A DNA stretch of 64,000 bases from NCBI RefSeq assembly GCF_965219715.1, contig NZ_OZ244785.1, forward strand, positions 1,860,001 through 1,924,000, given 5' to 3'. Position 1 is the stretch's first letter. Every line of letters starts with the position of its first letter. Source of the stretch: Bacterioplanoides sp965219715. GTDB taxonomy: Bacteria > Pseudomonadota > Gammaproteobacteria > Pseudomonadales > Oceanobacteraceae. The notes beneath the pieces were generated by a model. The model saw nothing but the letters and a program-made list of their open reading frames with translations, was not told where the DNA came from and made no database searches. The translations under genes and the position numbers were made by a program. Shown here one piece after another: positions 24,808 through 34,175 of this stretch.

Positions 24808-25431
24808 TCATTTGCAGTAGCGGCGCGACTTTTTAATCGGCAAATGAACACACACCAGTGTTTTGCGGTTAATGCGCTCCGCCGCCTTCAGTACGTATTT
24901 CAACTCTTTGCCACTCAGGATATCAAGACGATCGCTGATCCAGCGTCGTTGATCCCGGTTTAGTTTCGGCCATGAGAACACAGCGAGCTCAACCAAATAC
25001 TTGTCCATGCCCCGTTCATTCGGGGTTTGGCTGATCACCGTATCGATGCGTTGCTGAATATCCAGCGCTGGTTTATTCAACATCACCTCAACGTGTAACG
25101 CATTTAAATGATGATACGGCCATAGCGGTCGGGATTCGATGGCCTGCTCCCAGTTCAGCAACGATTGTTGCAATAGAGGAGCACGCTTATCTTCACCTGA
25201 CAGAACCGCTTGTTCCCGCTGATACGTTGCTAAGGCTGCAAAGACTTCGGGGTCCGAAAACGACAATACATCAGCTAATTCCAACCAAGTGTTATCACTG
25301 GTTGTCACCGTTTGCTGTTTACCAATCGCAACCAATGCAGATACCAGAAATACCTGCATGGTTGCAATAAAGAGCACACCAACAACCGCTTGCAGCAAGC
25401 GGTTAACATTAACTGCTCGCTTTATATTCAT
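24808..25431 (-). CDS. VpsP-like exopolysaccharide-locus protein
   Basis: The protein has 207 residues from ATG 25431, overlapping the end of the Wzc gene by 23 bases; an alternative start at 25482 would overlap more. An N-terminal membrane helix (LLQAVVGVLFIATMQVFLVSALVAIG) is followed by a helical periplasmic domain, with a TPR-like LLQQSLLNWEQAIESRPLWPYHH. This matches the small single-pass proteins called VpsP in Vibrio and Shewanella polysaccharide loci, as far as I recall. Function is unknown; it is the last gene of the Wza-Wzc export block. Confidence 0.6.
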   Translation of the reverse strand: MNIKRAVNVNRLLQAVVGVLFIATMQVFLVSALVAIGKQQTVTTSDNTWLELADVLSFSDPEVFAALATYQREQAVLSGEDKRAPLLQQSLLNWEQAIESRPLWPYHHLNALHVEVMLNKPALDIQQRIDTVISQTPNERGMDKYLVELAVFSWPKLNRDQRRWISDRLDILSGKELKYVLKAAERINRKTLVCVHLPIKKSRRYCK

Positions 25432-27607
25432 AGGTATCGTAATAACCGCCGTAATGACCGCCGTACTTAGCTTCTTTATCAACGTCTACCTGGTTCAGAA
25501 CAACACCCAGGATGCGGGCATTAGAGTCATCCAGACGGCCCAGACCACCTTTAATCAGCTTATCTTTGGTGGCATCAGATTTGATAACGTATACCACACC
25601 GTCAGCTAACGTAGACAGATAAAGTGCATCACTTACCGCCTGCATTGGTGCTGAGTCAATGATGATTCGCTGGTAACGACCCTTCAGTGTTTCCAGCAGA
25701 TTGGTGAAGTTTTTCGACGATAACAATTCCAGAGGATTCGGAGGAATAAAGCCAGCCGGAATCACATCGATATTCATATCTTCGAGTGAATAAATGCACT
25801 CATCCAATGTTTCCGGGTTGGCCACAGCGTTCGATAAGCCTTTGCTGCCGGATGGCAAACGCAACTGCTTCGCCACAGTCGGACGACGCATATCGGCGTC
25901 AATCAACAACACTTTTTCCATCTGACCATAAGCGGTCGCCAGGTTTAATGACGTTGTGGTTTTACCTTCTGCCGGTACCGAAGAGGTAAACAATAATACC
26001 TGGGCCGGGCTTTCCAGCGACGCCAGGGTTAAACTGGTTCTCAGAGTACGTACCGATTCTTTAAATCCGTGGGTACCATTATGAGCAAACGCCCTGGCCA
26101 TTGCATTTTCCGGCGTATCCGGCAGAGCTTTTTCACGTTTCATCATGGGTACCAGACCCAACATAGCGAAGCCCAGTTTACGGTCCACATCTTCAGCATT
26201 TTTTACCGTCGCATCCAGCGCATCACGTAAAAACGCCAGAGCAATACCAAACATCACACTTACAACCATAACTAAAGAAACAATCAGCTTCTTCTTAGGT
26301 TTAAACGGTGCTTCTGGTAAAACAGCCGGGTCAACAATCCGTGCATTAGCCGTTTGTAAATCTCCGGTTTCCGATGTCTCACGAATACGCTTAAAGAAGG
26401 CGTTGTACAAAGAACGGTTCGCCTGAACTTCGCGGGTATATTCACTTAATTCAAACTCAGTGCGGTTCAGACTCTGAATTTTTTTCTTAACTTCATTTAA
26501 CGCTTTTTCTAATGAGCGTTCCTGAGTCTTAGCCACCTGATAATCCTGCTTAATACCGGATGCCAGGCGTTTCATCTGAGTTAATACCGATTCACGTACA
26601 GCATCCAGATCGGATTGTGCCGCAATCATACGAGGGTGCTTAGGGCCGTAACGCTTGCTTAATTCAGATACTTTTAATTCTGCCGTGGTTTCGTTCTCTC
26701 GTAATTTAACGATTAACGGGTTTTTCAGAATAACCGGCAAAGAGCTGAGGTTTTCGTAACTTAACTGTTTAATCTTCTGCAGCTGAGTGTAAGTACCTTC
26801 GATATTCAGGCGATTATTACGGGAATCAACAAGCTTTTCGGTAATCTGATCCAGTTCTTTGGCATACAGGGTATTCACGCCCTTAACATCGATCAGATTA
26901 TTTTTTTCACGGAAATCCTGCAGCTCGCGCTCCGAATTTTCCAATTTTGTTTTTAAGCCACCCAGACGGTCGCCCAACCAGTCGGCCGCTTGTTGAGTTA
27001 CACCCACTTTGGCTTCTAACTGGCTTTCAATATACGCCTGAGCAACCGCATTGGCAGCGATTGGTGCAAGATCTTTATCTTCTGTTTCAACCGATACCTT
27101 AACCAGCTGAGTTTTCCGTACCGGTGAAACACTGATGACATCCCAAAAATTATCAATGGTTGCATCAAGAATTTTTTTCTCAGTAGGCGGCTCCCCTTCA
27201 CCAAGAATAAAAGCTTTTAAACTAAAGCCTTTCTTAACAGAAGGATGAAACGGGTTAAATTCAGGATCATTAACCAGATTCAGTTTTTCCACGACACGCT
27301 TGGCCATTTCGCGTGATTTTAGAATTTCGAACTGGGTCAGAAAGTACTCAGAGGACTTACCCGATAAACCGTAAACCTCTTCAATTGATAGAACCTTTGC
27401 TTCCTCAGCTTCGATCAGGATTGTGGTGGTTGCCTTGTATTTGGGTGTCATCGACAACACCACCAACACTGAAATTAATGTGGCAATAATCGATAAGGCG
27501 ATGATCATTTTCAGCTGACGGCGTACAACCTGCCAATAATAACTGAGGTCGATCACTTCAACGGCGGAATCATTCATGGTCTGGTACTTCGCTTTATTTT
27601 CCATCAT
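25409..27607 (-). CDS. polysaccharide co-polymerase / BY-kinase (Wzc-like)
   Basis: This 732-residue inner-membrane tyrosine autokinase controls polymer chain length and export. It has a TM helix at about 32-52, a long coiled-coil periplasmic domain (about 190-400) and a second TM at about 440-460. The cytosolic kinase has Walker A FTSSVPAEGKTTTSLNLA (about 540-557), Walker A' VLLIDADMRRP (about 566-576) and Walker B IIIDSAPM. The C-terminus has the expected Tyr cluster (KYGGHYGGYYDTYEY), the autophosphorylation tail. It follows the short OPX gene by 9 bases. Confidence 0.93.
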   Translation of the reverse strand: MMENKAKYQTMNDSAVEVIDLSYYWQVVRRQLKMIIALSIIATLISVLVVLSMTPKYKATTTILIEAEEAKVLSIEEVYGLSGKSSEYFLTQFEILKSREMAKRVVEKLNLVNDPEFNPFHPSVKKGFSLKAFILGEGEPPTEKKILDATIDNFWDVISVSPVRKTQLVKVSVETEDKDLAPIAANAVAQAYIESQLEAKVGVTQQAADWLGDRLGGLKTKLENSERELQDFREKNNLIDVKGVNTLYAKELDQITEKLVDSRNNRLNIEGTYTQLQKIKQLSYENLSSLPVILKNPLIVKLRENETTAELKVSELSKRYGPKHPRMIAAQSDLDAVRESVLTQMKRLASGIKQDYQVAKTQERSLEKALNEVKKKIQSLNRTEFELSEYTREVQANRSLYNAFFKRIRETSETGDLQTANARIVDPAVLPEAPFKPKKKLIVSLVMVVSVMFGIALAFLRDALDATVKNAEDVDRKLGFAMLGLVPMMKREKALPDTPENAMARAFAHNGTHGFKESVRTLRTSLTLASLESPAQVLLFTSSVPAEGKTTTSLNLATAYGQMEKVLLIDADMRRPTVAKQLRLPSGSKGLSNAVANPETLDECIYSLEDMNIDVIPAGFIPPNPLELLSSKNFTNLLETLKGRYQRIIIDSAPMQAVSDALYLSTLADGVVYVIKSDATKDKLIKGGLGRLDDSNARILGVVLNQVDVDKEAKYGGHYGGYYDTYEYKASS

Positions 27608-27616
27608 TAATCACTA

Positions 27617-28186
27617 TCAGAAGAAGCTCTGCTCAACAGTGATTACATCTCCCGGCTGAACTACATCGTAGATTTCAACCGATTCCTTTTCTTCCTGCTC
27701 TGCATCTTTGTCTTCTGCATCAGACTGATTCAATTCAGAAGATTGCTTGCGTTCATCATGCTTAACATAAATGCTGCCTTTGGAGGCGCGCTCGGTAAAA
27801 CCACCGGCAATGGATATCGCACGATCAACGGTTAACCCTGGGTGAAAGGCATAACTACCCGGTTTTTTGACTTCACCGGTAACATAAAACGGGCGGTATT
27901 CGATGATCGACACAGTAACACTTGGGTCAATCAGATAAGGGCCTTTTAACCCTGCGGTCAGTTTTTGCTCCAATTCCTTTGGGCTTAAACCAGACACCAC
28001 AACATCCCCTAACAACGGATAAGAAATCTGACCGGACAAACCAATACGAACTTCCAGAGTCAGATCTTTCTCGTCGTAAACACTGATATTAATCAGGTCA
28101 CCGGCACCTAAACGATAACGATTGATTTCAGCGGAGGAGAAAAAAGGCAAACAAACGAGCAGCAAACAGCTGATAAAACGAAACAT
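27617..28186 (-). CDS. short OPX polysaccharide export protein (Wza-like, truncated class)
   Basis: The start ATG 28186 has AGGA 8 bases upstream. The 189-residue protein has a signal peptide ending FFSSA and no lipobox Cys. A Poly_export domain (YRLGAGDLINISVYDEKDL) is followed by one SLBB-type repeat (FYVTGEVKKPGSYAFHPGLT) and an acidic low-complexity stretch at about 145-168. It lacks the extra SLBB repeats and C-terminal amphipathic helix that make the Wza outer-membrane pore (Wza is about twice as long). Such short OPX proteins are reported to work with a separate beta-barrel; the upstream gene encodes one. Confidence 0.88.
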   Translation of the reverse strand: MFRFISCLLLVCLPFFSSAEINRYRLGAGDLINISVYDEKDLTLEVRIGLSGQISYPLLGDVVVSGLSPKELEQKLTAGLKGPYLIDPSVTVSIIEYRPFYVTGEVKKPGSYAFHPGLTVDRAISIAGGFTERASKGSIYVKHDERKQSSELNQSDAEDKDAEQEEKESVEIYDVVQPGDVITVEQSFF

Positions 28187-28240
28187 GCGGACATCCTGTA
28201 ACACTTACGCACTCTCAATGGCATTTTATTCACGCCATAT

Positions 28241-28327
28241 AAAAAAACGGCCCGACAACATCCGAAATAAAGCGGAGAAAACTCCACCAGCAAATTGCTT
28301 GCTCTTTATTCCGGGCCTTGTCAGGCC
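28241..28327 (-). terminator. structured terminator/attenuator between the beta-barrel and OPX genes
   Basis: On the minus strand an outer stem GGCCTGACAA / TTGTCGGGCC (10 pairs, one G-U) encloses a second imperfect stem, CCGGAATAAAGAGC with GCTTTATTTCGG, and is followed directly by seven T. It lies in the 169-base gap after the beta-barrel gene and before the OPX gene. The alternate pairing GGCCCG/CGGGCC next to the T-run competes with the outer stem, as in an attenuator. Confidence 0.65.
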
Positions 28328-28355
28328 GCTTATTATACGTGAACTAAGCGTTAAA

Positions 28356-29579
28356 TTATAATGCTAAAGTAACACCTAAGTTTACTACCTGAGAGTCGTA
28401 GTCCAGCGTGTCGTTGTTCGAATCACGATCAGACTGCTTCAGGGAAGCTTTAATATCTACCCAGGTTTTTGGCGAGTAAGTTACGTTCAGACCGTAAGAG
28501 ATGGTTTCGTCTTTACGAGCAGAACCGTTTACAGTGTCGTCACCAACATACTCATCAGAAGCACGAGACGCTTCAATACCTGCAGAAATGAAGGTAGAGA
28601 AAGTGTGGTTCCAGTTTACAACGGTATTGGTGTTAGCAATATAGTTACCCGCACCATTAGTTTCGTTGTTGTTCTGAGAAGTGCTCAGAGTCAGCGTTGA
28701 ATAAGTAACCGGGTTCCAGCTCAGGTTACCTTCCCAACTGATACGAGTGTTGGAATCGATATCAGAATTTTTGAAGTCACGGCTAGCGCTACCGATTTTG
28801 AATTCACCGGATGTTTTACCAGTGATATCCCAGCTTGCACCAATCAGCACTTTCAGGATGTCACCTTCACGCTTATCAGCAGAATCTTCTTCGTAGCTGA
28901 TGTTAGTCTGAGAAACTTCTAACAGACCTTGAGTCGCTGGGCTCAGGTTCAGTTTCAGAGCAGCTGCGCCAGTCACTTTATTGTGGTCACGGCTTTCGAT
29001 ACCGGTTGCGTTACCGTCTTTATCAACTTTGTTGTTGGTGTAACGCTTCTGGTAGCTGTCAGCTTCAACTTCGATATTCGCGAAAGAAGAATCAGCACCG
29101 AAAGTGTACTTCAGACCAGCAGTTGTTTCTTCGAACTCATCCGGATCAACAACAGACAGAGCCGCATCACCTTCAGTAGTACCAGCACCACGGTTATCGT
29201 GATCGGCATTAAAAGCCGCTTTTACGTCGATTTCGTTACGGCCATTAATTGCAAAGCCAGCAGCAACATCGATTTTCTGATCCAGGTAGTCATCGTTTTC
29301 ATCGTGACCAAATACACCCTGCTCAGCACGGTAGTTTGCTTGCCAGTTTACTTTACCCATGTCACCAGTCAGGCCCAGCTGAGGCGCGATACGGGTGATG
29401 GTAGAATCTACTTCTTTACCGTCAGACTGCAGGTAGATGTTGTCGTTGTTAGAAACGGTTACATCAACACTCGGTAAAAATGTAACTCCATTACCCAACC
29501 CCATGCCTACAGGTTCAACTGCAAATGCAGATGCGCTAGTCAGAGCAGCAGCGAGAGGTGCCAGCTTCCAGGCTTTCAT
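28356..29579 (-). CDS. outer-membrane beta-barrel protein of the exopolysaccharide locus
   Basis: This 407-residue protein has a signal peptide ending SASAFA before VEPVGMG. The mature part is almost entirely alternating beta-strands (VNWQANYRAEQGVFG, INGRNEIDVKAAFNADHD, RISWEGNLSWNPVTYSTLTL, YGLNVTYSPKTWVDIKASLK) ending VVNLGVTLAL, consistent with a barrel of 16-18 strands. Proteins of this type sit beside short OPX genes, and in Myxococcus they form the outer-membrane part of composite export translocons. A strong ribosome site AGGGG lies 6 bases before ATG 29579. It has its own promoter candidate and terminator, so it may be expressed more highly than its neighbours. Confidence 0.85.
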   Translation of the reverse strand: MKAWKLAPLAAALTSASAFAVEPVGMGLGNGVTFLPSVDVTVSNNDNIYLQSDGKEVDSTITRIAPQLGLTGDMGKVNWQANYRAEQGVFGHDENDDYLDQKIDVAAGFAINGRNEIDVKAAFNADHDNRGAGTTEGDAALSVVDPDEFEETTAGLKYTFGADSSFANIEVEADSYQKRYTNNKVDKDGNATGIESRDHNKVTGAAALKLNLSPATQGLLEVSQTNISYEEDSADKREGDILKVLIGASWDITGKTSGEFKIGSASRDFKNSDIDSNTRISWEGNLSWNPVTYSTLTLSTSQNNNETNGAGNYIANTNTVVNWNHTFSTFISAGIEASRASDEYVGDDTVNGSARKDETISYGLNVTYSPKTWVDIKASLKQSDRDSNNDTLDYDSQVVNLGVTLAL

Positions 29580-29620
29580 AGTAGTCCCCTAATAAAAAAT
29601 CAAATTTAAATTTGGCCGCT

Positions 29621-29649
29621 ATACTAGCTACGGCATATTCCCTTGTCAC
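29621..29649 (-). promoter_or_regulatory. candidate promoter of the beta-barrel gene
   Basis: On the minus strand GTGACA (29649-29644) and TAGTAT (29626-29621) are separated by 17 bases, giving a sigma-70-like promoter about 40 bases before the start codon. A small hairpin CCCCT/AGGGG lies at 29649-29665, overlapping the -35 edge, and a palindrome AAATTTAAATTT is in the leader. Confidence 0.4.
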
Positions 29650-29706
29650 CCCCTAAAAGCAGGGGAAAAACGTTTTTTTTTCCTAAGTGATCAATCTAAG
29701 CTCAGT

Positions 29707-30087
29707 TTAATACTTTAACCTGAGCGAAATCAGATAAATCACACTTCCACTGACAATTCCGCCGATACCATAAAGGCTGTCGAGCCAATCGAAATGACGA
29801 TGACTCAACCAGAATTGCAATATTTCATCACTTAAAATTGCTAACGAGAGAAACAGAAATGAGAAAACCAAACGTTTTATTAAACCGGTTTTGCACAAAG
29901 CCGTTGCCCAAAGCAGTAACAGCGGTAGCGGCATAGCAAGCCAAAAATGTAACCATTTATCCCCGCCCGCCAGTTTTTCCAGCGACATAATATACGGGGT
30001 AAATATTGCAAAAGACTTACAGACACTGAGACTGAGTAAAATCAGTGCATAAATTAAGAATGACCAACAGCGTCTGTTAATGCACAT
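29707..30087 (-). CDS. VanZ-like membrane protein
   Basis: This 126-residue protein has four hydrophobic segments, and the layout GGDKWLHFWLAMPLPLLLLWA and ILSDEILQFWLSHRHFDWLDSL matches the VanZ-like family (conserved DK-xxH and E-xxQ-xx...R-xxxxxD). VanZ-like proteins often occur in exopolysaccharide loci; the role is unknown. It overlaps the end of the sugar-phosphotransferase gene by 11 bases. Confidence 0.8.
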   Translation of the reverse strand: MCINRRCWSFLIYALILLSLSVCKSFAIFTPYIMSLEKLAGGDKWLHFWLAMPLPLLLLWATALCKTGLIKRLVFSFLFLSLAILSDEILQFWLSHRHFDWLDSLYGIGGIVSGSVIYLISLRLKY

Positions 30088-31480
30088 TACTGCCGGTAAA
30101 GCCTTTAAATACAGTCATAAAGACAATTTTGATATCCATCCACAGAGACCAGTTACGGATGTAGTCCAGATCGTAATCAACCCGTCCTTCCATCTTATCC
30201 AGTGTATCCGTCTCACCGCGGTAGCCATTGATCTGAGCCCAACCGGTAATGCCCGGTTTTACTTTATGGCGCAACATATAATAAGGAATGAGTTTGCGGT
30301 ATTCCTCGTTATGAGCAACCGCATGCGGGCGTGGACCGACCACCGACATGCTGCCCTGCAGCACATTAATAAACTGTGGCAGTTCATCCAGAGAAGTTTT
30401 ACGGATAAAGGCACCCACCGGGGTAATACGTGCATCGCCTTTTTTCGCCTGCACAACCTTATCGCCGTTATCCATCACCGTCATGCTGCGGAATTTCCAT
30501 ACATGAATTTTGCGACCGTCCAGGCCGTAGCGGTACTGTTTAAAAATAACCGGTCCACGGGAAGTAAACTTCACCGCCGCGGCAATCATTAACATCGGAA
30601 TGGCAATCAGGGTTAATACACAGGCAGAAAAAACAATATCGAATAAACGCTTTAAAATATCGTTAAAACCAAAGATCGGCGTGTCATAAATACTGATAGT
30701 CTGGACGTTACCAACAGCACCCAGGCGGGCGTTAATCAGGTTATAAGTAAAGAAGTCCGGGATCAGGTGCACATTGGCCGTGGTATCGCCACAACGCTCT
30801 AAAATCTGTGCAATACGCTTTTGTGCTTTTAACGGCAATGCAATAAAGATCAGATCGTATTCACCTGATTTAGTACGGTCGAGTAAGGCTTGAATCGTAC
30901 CTTCCAGCCTTTCTTCCGGGTAATCTTCACTGAAACGCTCATGACTGCGATCATCAAAGAAGCCATCAAACTCAATACCCAACTCAGGATGATCATTTAA
31001 TTGACTACGCAGACGCAAGGCATTGTCATTTAAGCCAACAATAGCAGCGCGACGACTGTTATAGCCACGAACCCTCATCATTTGTAGCACTTTACGGAAA
31101 CCTAAACGCCAGCCACACAGAATCAATAACGTCGCCAGCATCCAGCTGCCCATCACCACACGCGAAAAATCTTCACTGACCTTGGCAAAAAATCCGATTA
31201 ATACCAGTAACAAACAAGCAATCACCCAGGAGCCAGCAGCAGCAATTAACATTCTCGCTGGAGAGACCGCTCGCCATGAGCCATAGATACCAAACGACTC
31301 GGCCATTAAATAGAAGGTAACTGCCGCAATTAACACGGCGGATAAATACATTGAATCCAGAATAATTCCGTACATGCTTGCTGAAATAAACAAGCTGGCC
31401 AGAATAATAGCGAGATCAATCAGACGGTAGCCCGCGGCAAAGCTGCCCTGCCGTGAGCGAATCATTCCTTTTTGTGACAT
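30077..31480 (-). CDS. undecaprenyl-phosphate sugar phosphotransferase (WcaJ-like)
   Basis: This 467-residue inner-membrane enzyme starts repeat-unit synthesis by moving a hexose-1-phosphate from a UDP-sugar to undecaprenyl phosphate. It has four or five N-terminal TM helices, a CoA-binding-like cytosolic domain (RRAAIVGLNDNALRLRSQL) and the C-terminal bacterial sugar transferase domain with KRLFDIVFSACVLTLIAIP, the KFRSM motif, SLDELPQFINVL and VGPRP. The polyisoprenyl transferase arrangement is complete. Glucose-1-phosphate is the usual substrate of WcaJ-type enzymes. It lies between ugd and the export genes. Confidence 0.92.
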   Translation of the reverse strand: MSQKGMIRSRQGSFAAGYRLIDLAIILASLFISASMYGIILDSMYLSAVLIAAVTFYLMAESFGIYGSWRAVSPARMLIAAAGSWVIACLLLVLIGFFAKVSEDFSRVVMGSWMLATLLILCGWRLGFRKVLQMMRVRGYNSRRAAIVGLNDNALRLRSQLNDHPELGIEFDGFFDDRSHERFSEDYPEERLEGTIQALLDRTKSGEYDLIFIALPLKAQKRIAQILERCGDTTANVHLIPDFFTYNLINARLGAVGNVQTISIYDTPIFGFNDILKRLFDIVFSACVLTLIAIPMLMIAAAVKFTSRGPVIFKQYRYGLDGRKIHVWKFRSMTVMDNGDKVVQAKKGDARITPVGAFIRKTSLDELPQFINVLQGSMSVVGPRPHAVAHNEEYRKLIPYYMLRHKVKPGITGWAQINGYRGETDTLDKMEGRVDYDLDYIRNWSLWMDIKIVFMTVFKGFTGSNVH

Positions 31481-31601
31481 TACGGCATCCCTGCTAAAGC
31501 TGTATGGTGAAAACGCGCGGAAATTACCACATGAATAATCACTTAACCAGCGTTTGTCGTATTAAGTCATATTATGTTTTTATTTTCTGTGAGATAAGCA
31601 A

Positions 31602-31629
31602 AAAAAAGTGGCCATACAGGCCACTTTTT
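31602..31629 (-). terminator. intrinsic terminator downstream of ugd
   Basis: The inverted repeat AAAAGTGGCC / GGCCACTTTT has a 5-base loop and a long T-run on the minus strand. It separates ugd from the WcaJ-like gene, so the two are probably separate transcripts. Confidence 0.85.
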
Positions 31630-31659
31630 CATCAATTTATCGCGTAAAAGATAATATTA

Positions 31660-32826
31660 TCAATCACTACCAAACAAATCCCGGGTATAAACTTTAGCTT
31701 CAACATCCTGTAGTTCATCAGCCATACGGTTAGCGATGATAACGTCTGCTTCTGCTTTAAAGTTGTTCAGGTCGCGCTCAACCCGAGAGCGGAAGAATTC
31801 ATCTTCATCCATGGTTGGTTCATAAATAACCACTTCAATACCTTTGGCTTTAATACGCTTCATAATGCCCTGAATGGCAGATGCGCGGAAGTTATCAGAG
31901 CCAGACTTCATCACCAGGCGATAGACACCCACCACTTTCGGCCGACGGGCAATAATTGAATCTGCGACAAAATCCTTACGGGTGGTATTTGCATCAACAA
32001 TGGCACGTACCATATTACTCGGCACTTCGCTGAAGTTGGCCAATAACTGCTTGGTATCTTTTGGCAGACAGTAACCGCCGTAACCAAAAGAAGGGTTGTT
32101 GTAGTGGTCGCCAATACGAGGGTCTAGGCCAACACCTTCAATAATCTGACGGGGATTTAACCCATGAACTTCGGCATAGCTGTCGAGTTCATTAAAGTAA
32201 GCAACACGCATTGCCAGATACGTATTGGAGAACAATTTAACGGCTTCCGCTTCGGTAGATTCAACAAACAGCTGGGCAATTTCTTCTTTGACAGCACCCT
32301 GAGCCAATAAGCCTGCAAACTGGCGAGCACGTTCACTGTCTTCACCCACAATAATGCGCGACGGGTACAGGTTATCGTAAAGTGCCTTACCTTCACGCAG
32401 GAACTCTGGAGAGAAAATGATGTTATCCGATCCCATTTCTTCCTTGATACGGCGAGTGAAGCCGACCGGAATAGTCGATTTAATCACCATCACAGCATCC
32501 GGGTTATGGCTCATTACATCACGAATCACCGCCTCAACACTGGAAGTATTGAAGTAGTTGGTTTCAACATCATAATCCGTTGGAGTAGCAATAATAACGA
32601 AGCTGGCATCTTTATAAGCTTCAGCCTTATCCAGGGTGGCTCGGAAACTCAGATCGTCACGACCAAGGAACTGCTCGATTTCGGCATCAACAATCGGGGA
32701 TTGGCGCTCGTTCAATAGCGCAACCTTATGTTCATCAATGTCCAGCGCTATGACCTCGTTATGCTGGGCCAGCAACATCGCATTGGATAAGCCCACATAA
32801 CCAGTCCCTGCAACAGTAATCTTCAT
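31660..32826 (-). CDS. ugd: UDP-glucose 6-dehydrogenase
   Basis: This 388-residue enzyme oxidises UDP-glucose to UDP-glucuronate in two NAD-dependent steps. The start ATG 32826 places the Rossmann motif KITVAGTGYVGLSNAMLLAQ at the N-terminus; the upstream open frame adds 26 residues of no homology. The catalytic Cys is present in GYGGYCLPKDTKQL, with the substrate motif FSPEFLREGKALYDN. The sugar would feed a uronic-acid-containing polymer. It is transcribed divergently from galE across a 237-base gap. Confidence 0.93.
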   Translation of the reverse strand: MKITVAGTGYVGLSNAMLLAQHNEVIALDIDEHKVALLNERQSPIVDAEIEQFLGRDDLSFRATLDKAEAYKDASFVIIATPTDYDVETNYFNTSSVEAVIRDVMSHNPDAVMVIKSTIPVGFTRRIKEEMGSDNIIFSPEFLREGKALYDNLYPSRIIVGEDSERARQFAGLLAQGAVKEEIAQLFVESTEAEAVKLFSNTYLAMRVAYFNELDSYAEVHGLNPRQIIEGVGLDPRIGDHYNNPSFGYGGYCLPKDTKQLLANFSEVPSNMVRAIVDANTTRKDFVADSIIARRPKVVGVYRLVMKSGSDNFRASAIQGIMKRIKAKGIEVVIYEPTMDEDEFFRSRVERDLNNFKAEADVIIANRMADELQDVEAKVYTRDLFGSD

Positions 32827-33063
32827 CTTGCTACTCACTATTCCTTCAAACAGCTGATTCCGAATCAGCTCTGACCATATAAAAACTGGCGCCAACAATA
32901 CCACTGCACCAAGTCAGATAAAAGACAATGCCCTAGCGAATGTGGCTGACAGATGTGTTATTTAAAAAAGCGATGCACTTAACTGTTTTAACCAGACCTT
33001 TGACTACCTATAATCGCCGACATCGGGGCGCAGTGCCCAAGCAACTATTTCCATGGAAGATTT

Positions 33064-34098
33064 ATGATTCTTGTCACCGGCGGCGCAGGATACATCGGTT
33101 CTCACACCTGCATTGAATTACTTAACAATAACTTTGACGTTTTGGTAGTCGACAGCCTCGATAACTCGAGCCCGGAAGCACTCAAACGGGTTGAAGAAAT
33201 CACAGGAAAGTCCCTGACCTTTATCGAAGGTGATGTACGTGATGCAACATTAATGGCATCTCTGTTCAAGGACTACCCAATCAACGCCGTTATCCATTTT
33301 GCTGGCCTTAAAGCGGTAGGGGAATCGGTTGCCGAACCCCTGATGTATTACAACAACAACCTCATCAGCACTTTAATACTGTGCGAAGCGATGAAAAACG
33401 CGAGCATTAAAAACCTGGTGTTCAGTTCTTCCGCAACGGTTTACGGTGATCCGCAGACATTGCCACTCACTGAAGATATGCCTCTCAGCGCCACCAACCC
33501 TTACGGTCGCTCGAAGTTAATTATTGAAGAAATGTTGAGGGATTTACCAGCAGCCGATGCCCTGGCTAACGGTGATAACAACTGGCAAGTTGCATTACTC
33601 AGATACTTTAACCCGGTAGGTGCTCATCCTTCGGGCAAAATCGGCGAGGATCCATCCGATATTCCGAACAACCTGATGCCATTTATTACCCAAACAGCAG
33701 TTGGCCGACGTAAGCAACTGGCTGTATTTGGTGACGACTACGACACCATCGATGGAACCGGAGTGCGTGATTACATTCATGTCGTCGATCTGGCTAAGGG
33801 TCACGTTAAGGCGGTCGAAAAATTGCTGTCCGCTGAAGGTATCGATGGTGTTCAGGCTTACAACCTGGGAACAGGTAATGGCGTCAGTGTTTTACAAATG
33901 GTGAACTCATTCGCCAAAGAGAATAGCATTGAAGTTCCGTACCAAATTGTTGAACGCCGGCCTGGTGATGTGGCTGCATGTTATGCCGACGTGACCCGCG
34001 CCCAAAAGGAACTGAATTGGCAAGCTGAGCTTGGACTCAAAGAAATGGTTCAGGATAGCTGGAACTGGCAGAGCCAGAATCCGAGAGGATATCGTTAA
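33064..34098 (+). CDS. galE: UDP-glucose 4-epimerase
   Basis: This 344-residue extended SDR interconverts UDP-glucose and UDP-galactose. The NAD motif ILVTGGAGYIGSHTCIELL is at the N-terminus; the catalytic pair is in NPYGRSK (Tyr and Lys), with the Ser block VFSSSATVYGDP, and the sugar-binding NPVGAHPSG and DGTGVRDYIHVVDLAKGH are intact. It is the only plus-strand gene inside the exopolysaccharide locus, convergent with the phosphomannomutase gene. GGAAG precedes the ATG by 6 bases. Confidence 0.95.
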   Translation: MILVTGGAGYIGSHTCIELLNNNFDVLVVDSLDNSSPEALKRVEEITGKSLTFIEGDVRDATLMASLFKDYPINAVIHFAGLKAVGESVAEPLMYYNNNLISTLILCEAMKNASIKNLVFSSSATVYGDPQTLPLTEDMPLSATNPYGRSKLIIEEMLRDLPAADALANGDNNWQVALLRYFNPVGAHPSGKIGEDPSDIPNNLMPFITQTAVGRRKQLAVFGDDYDTIDGTGVRDYIHVVDLAKGHVKAVEKLLSAEGIDGVQAYNLGTGNGVSVLQMVNSFAKENSIEVPYQIVERRPGDVAACYADVTRAQKELNWQAELGLKEMVQDSWNWQSQNPRGYR

Positions 34099-34175
34099 CA
34101 GGTCTTTCTTGTCGTAGTTAGGATCAGGATTATCATGACAGACAACCCTGATTCAGCTGAAAATTGATCGGTTAG

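Noticed and set aside
28929..29477. 182-residue plus-strand frame opposite the beta-barrel gene
   Set aside because: The alternating pattern of barrel strands produces long antisense frames; no start signal or homology is seen.
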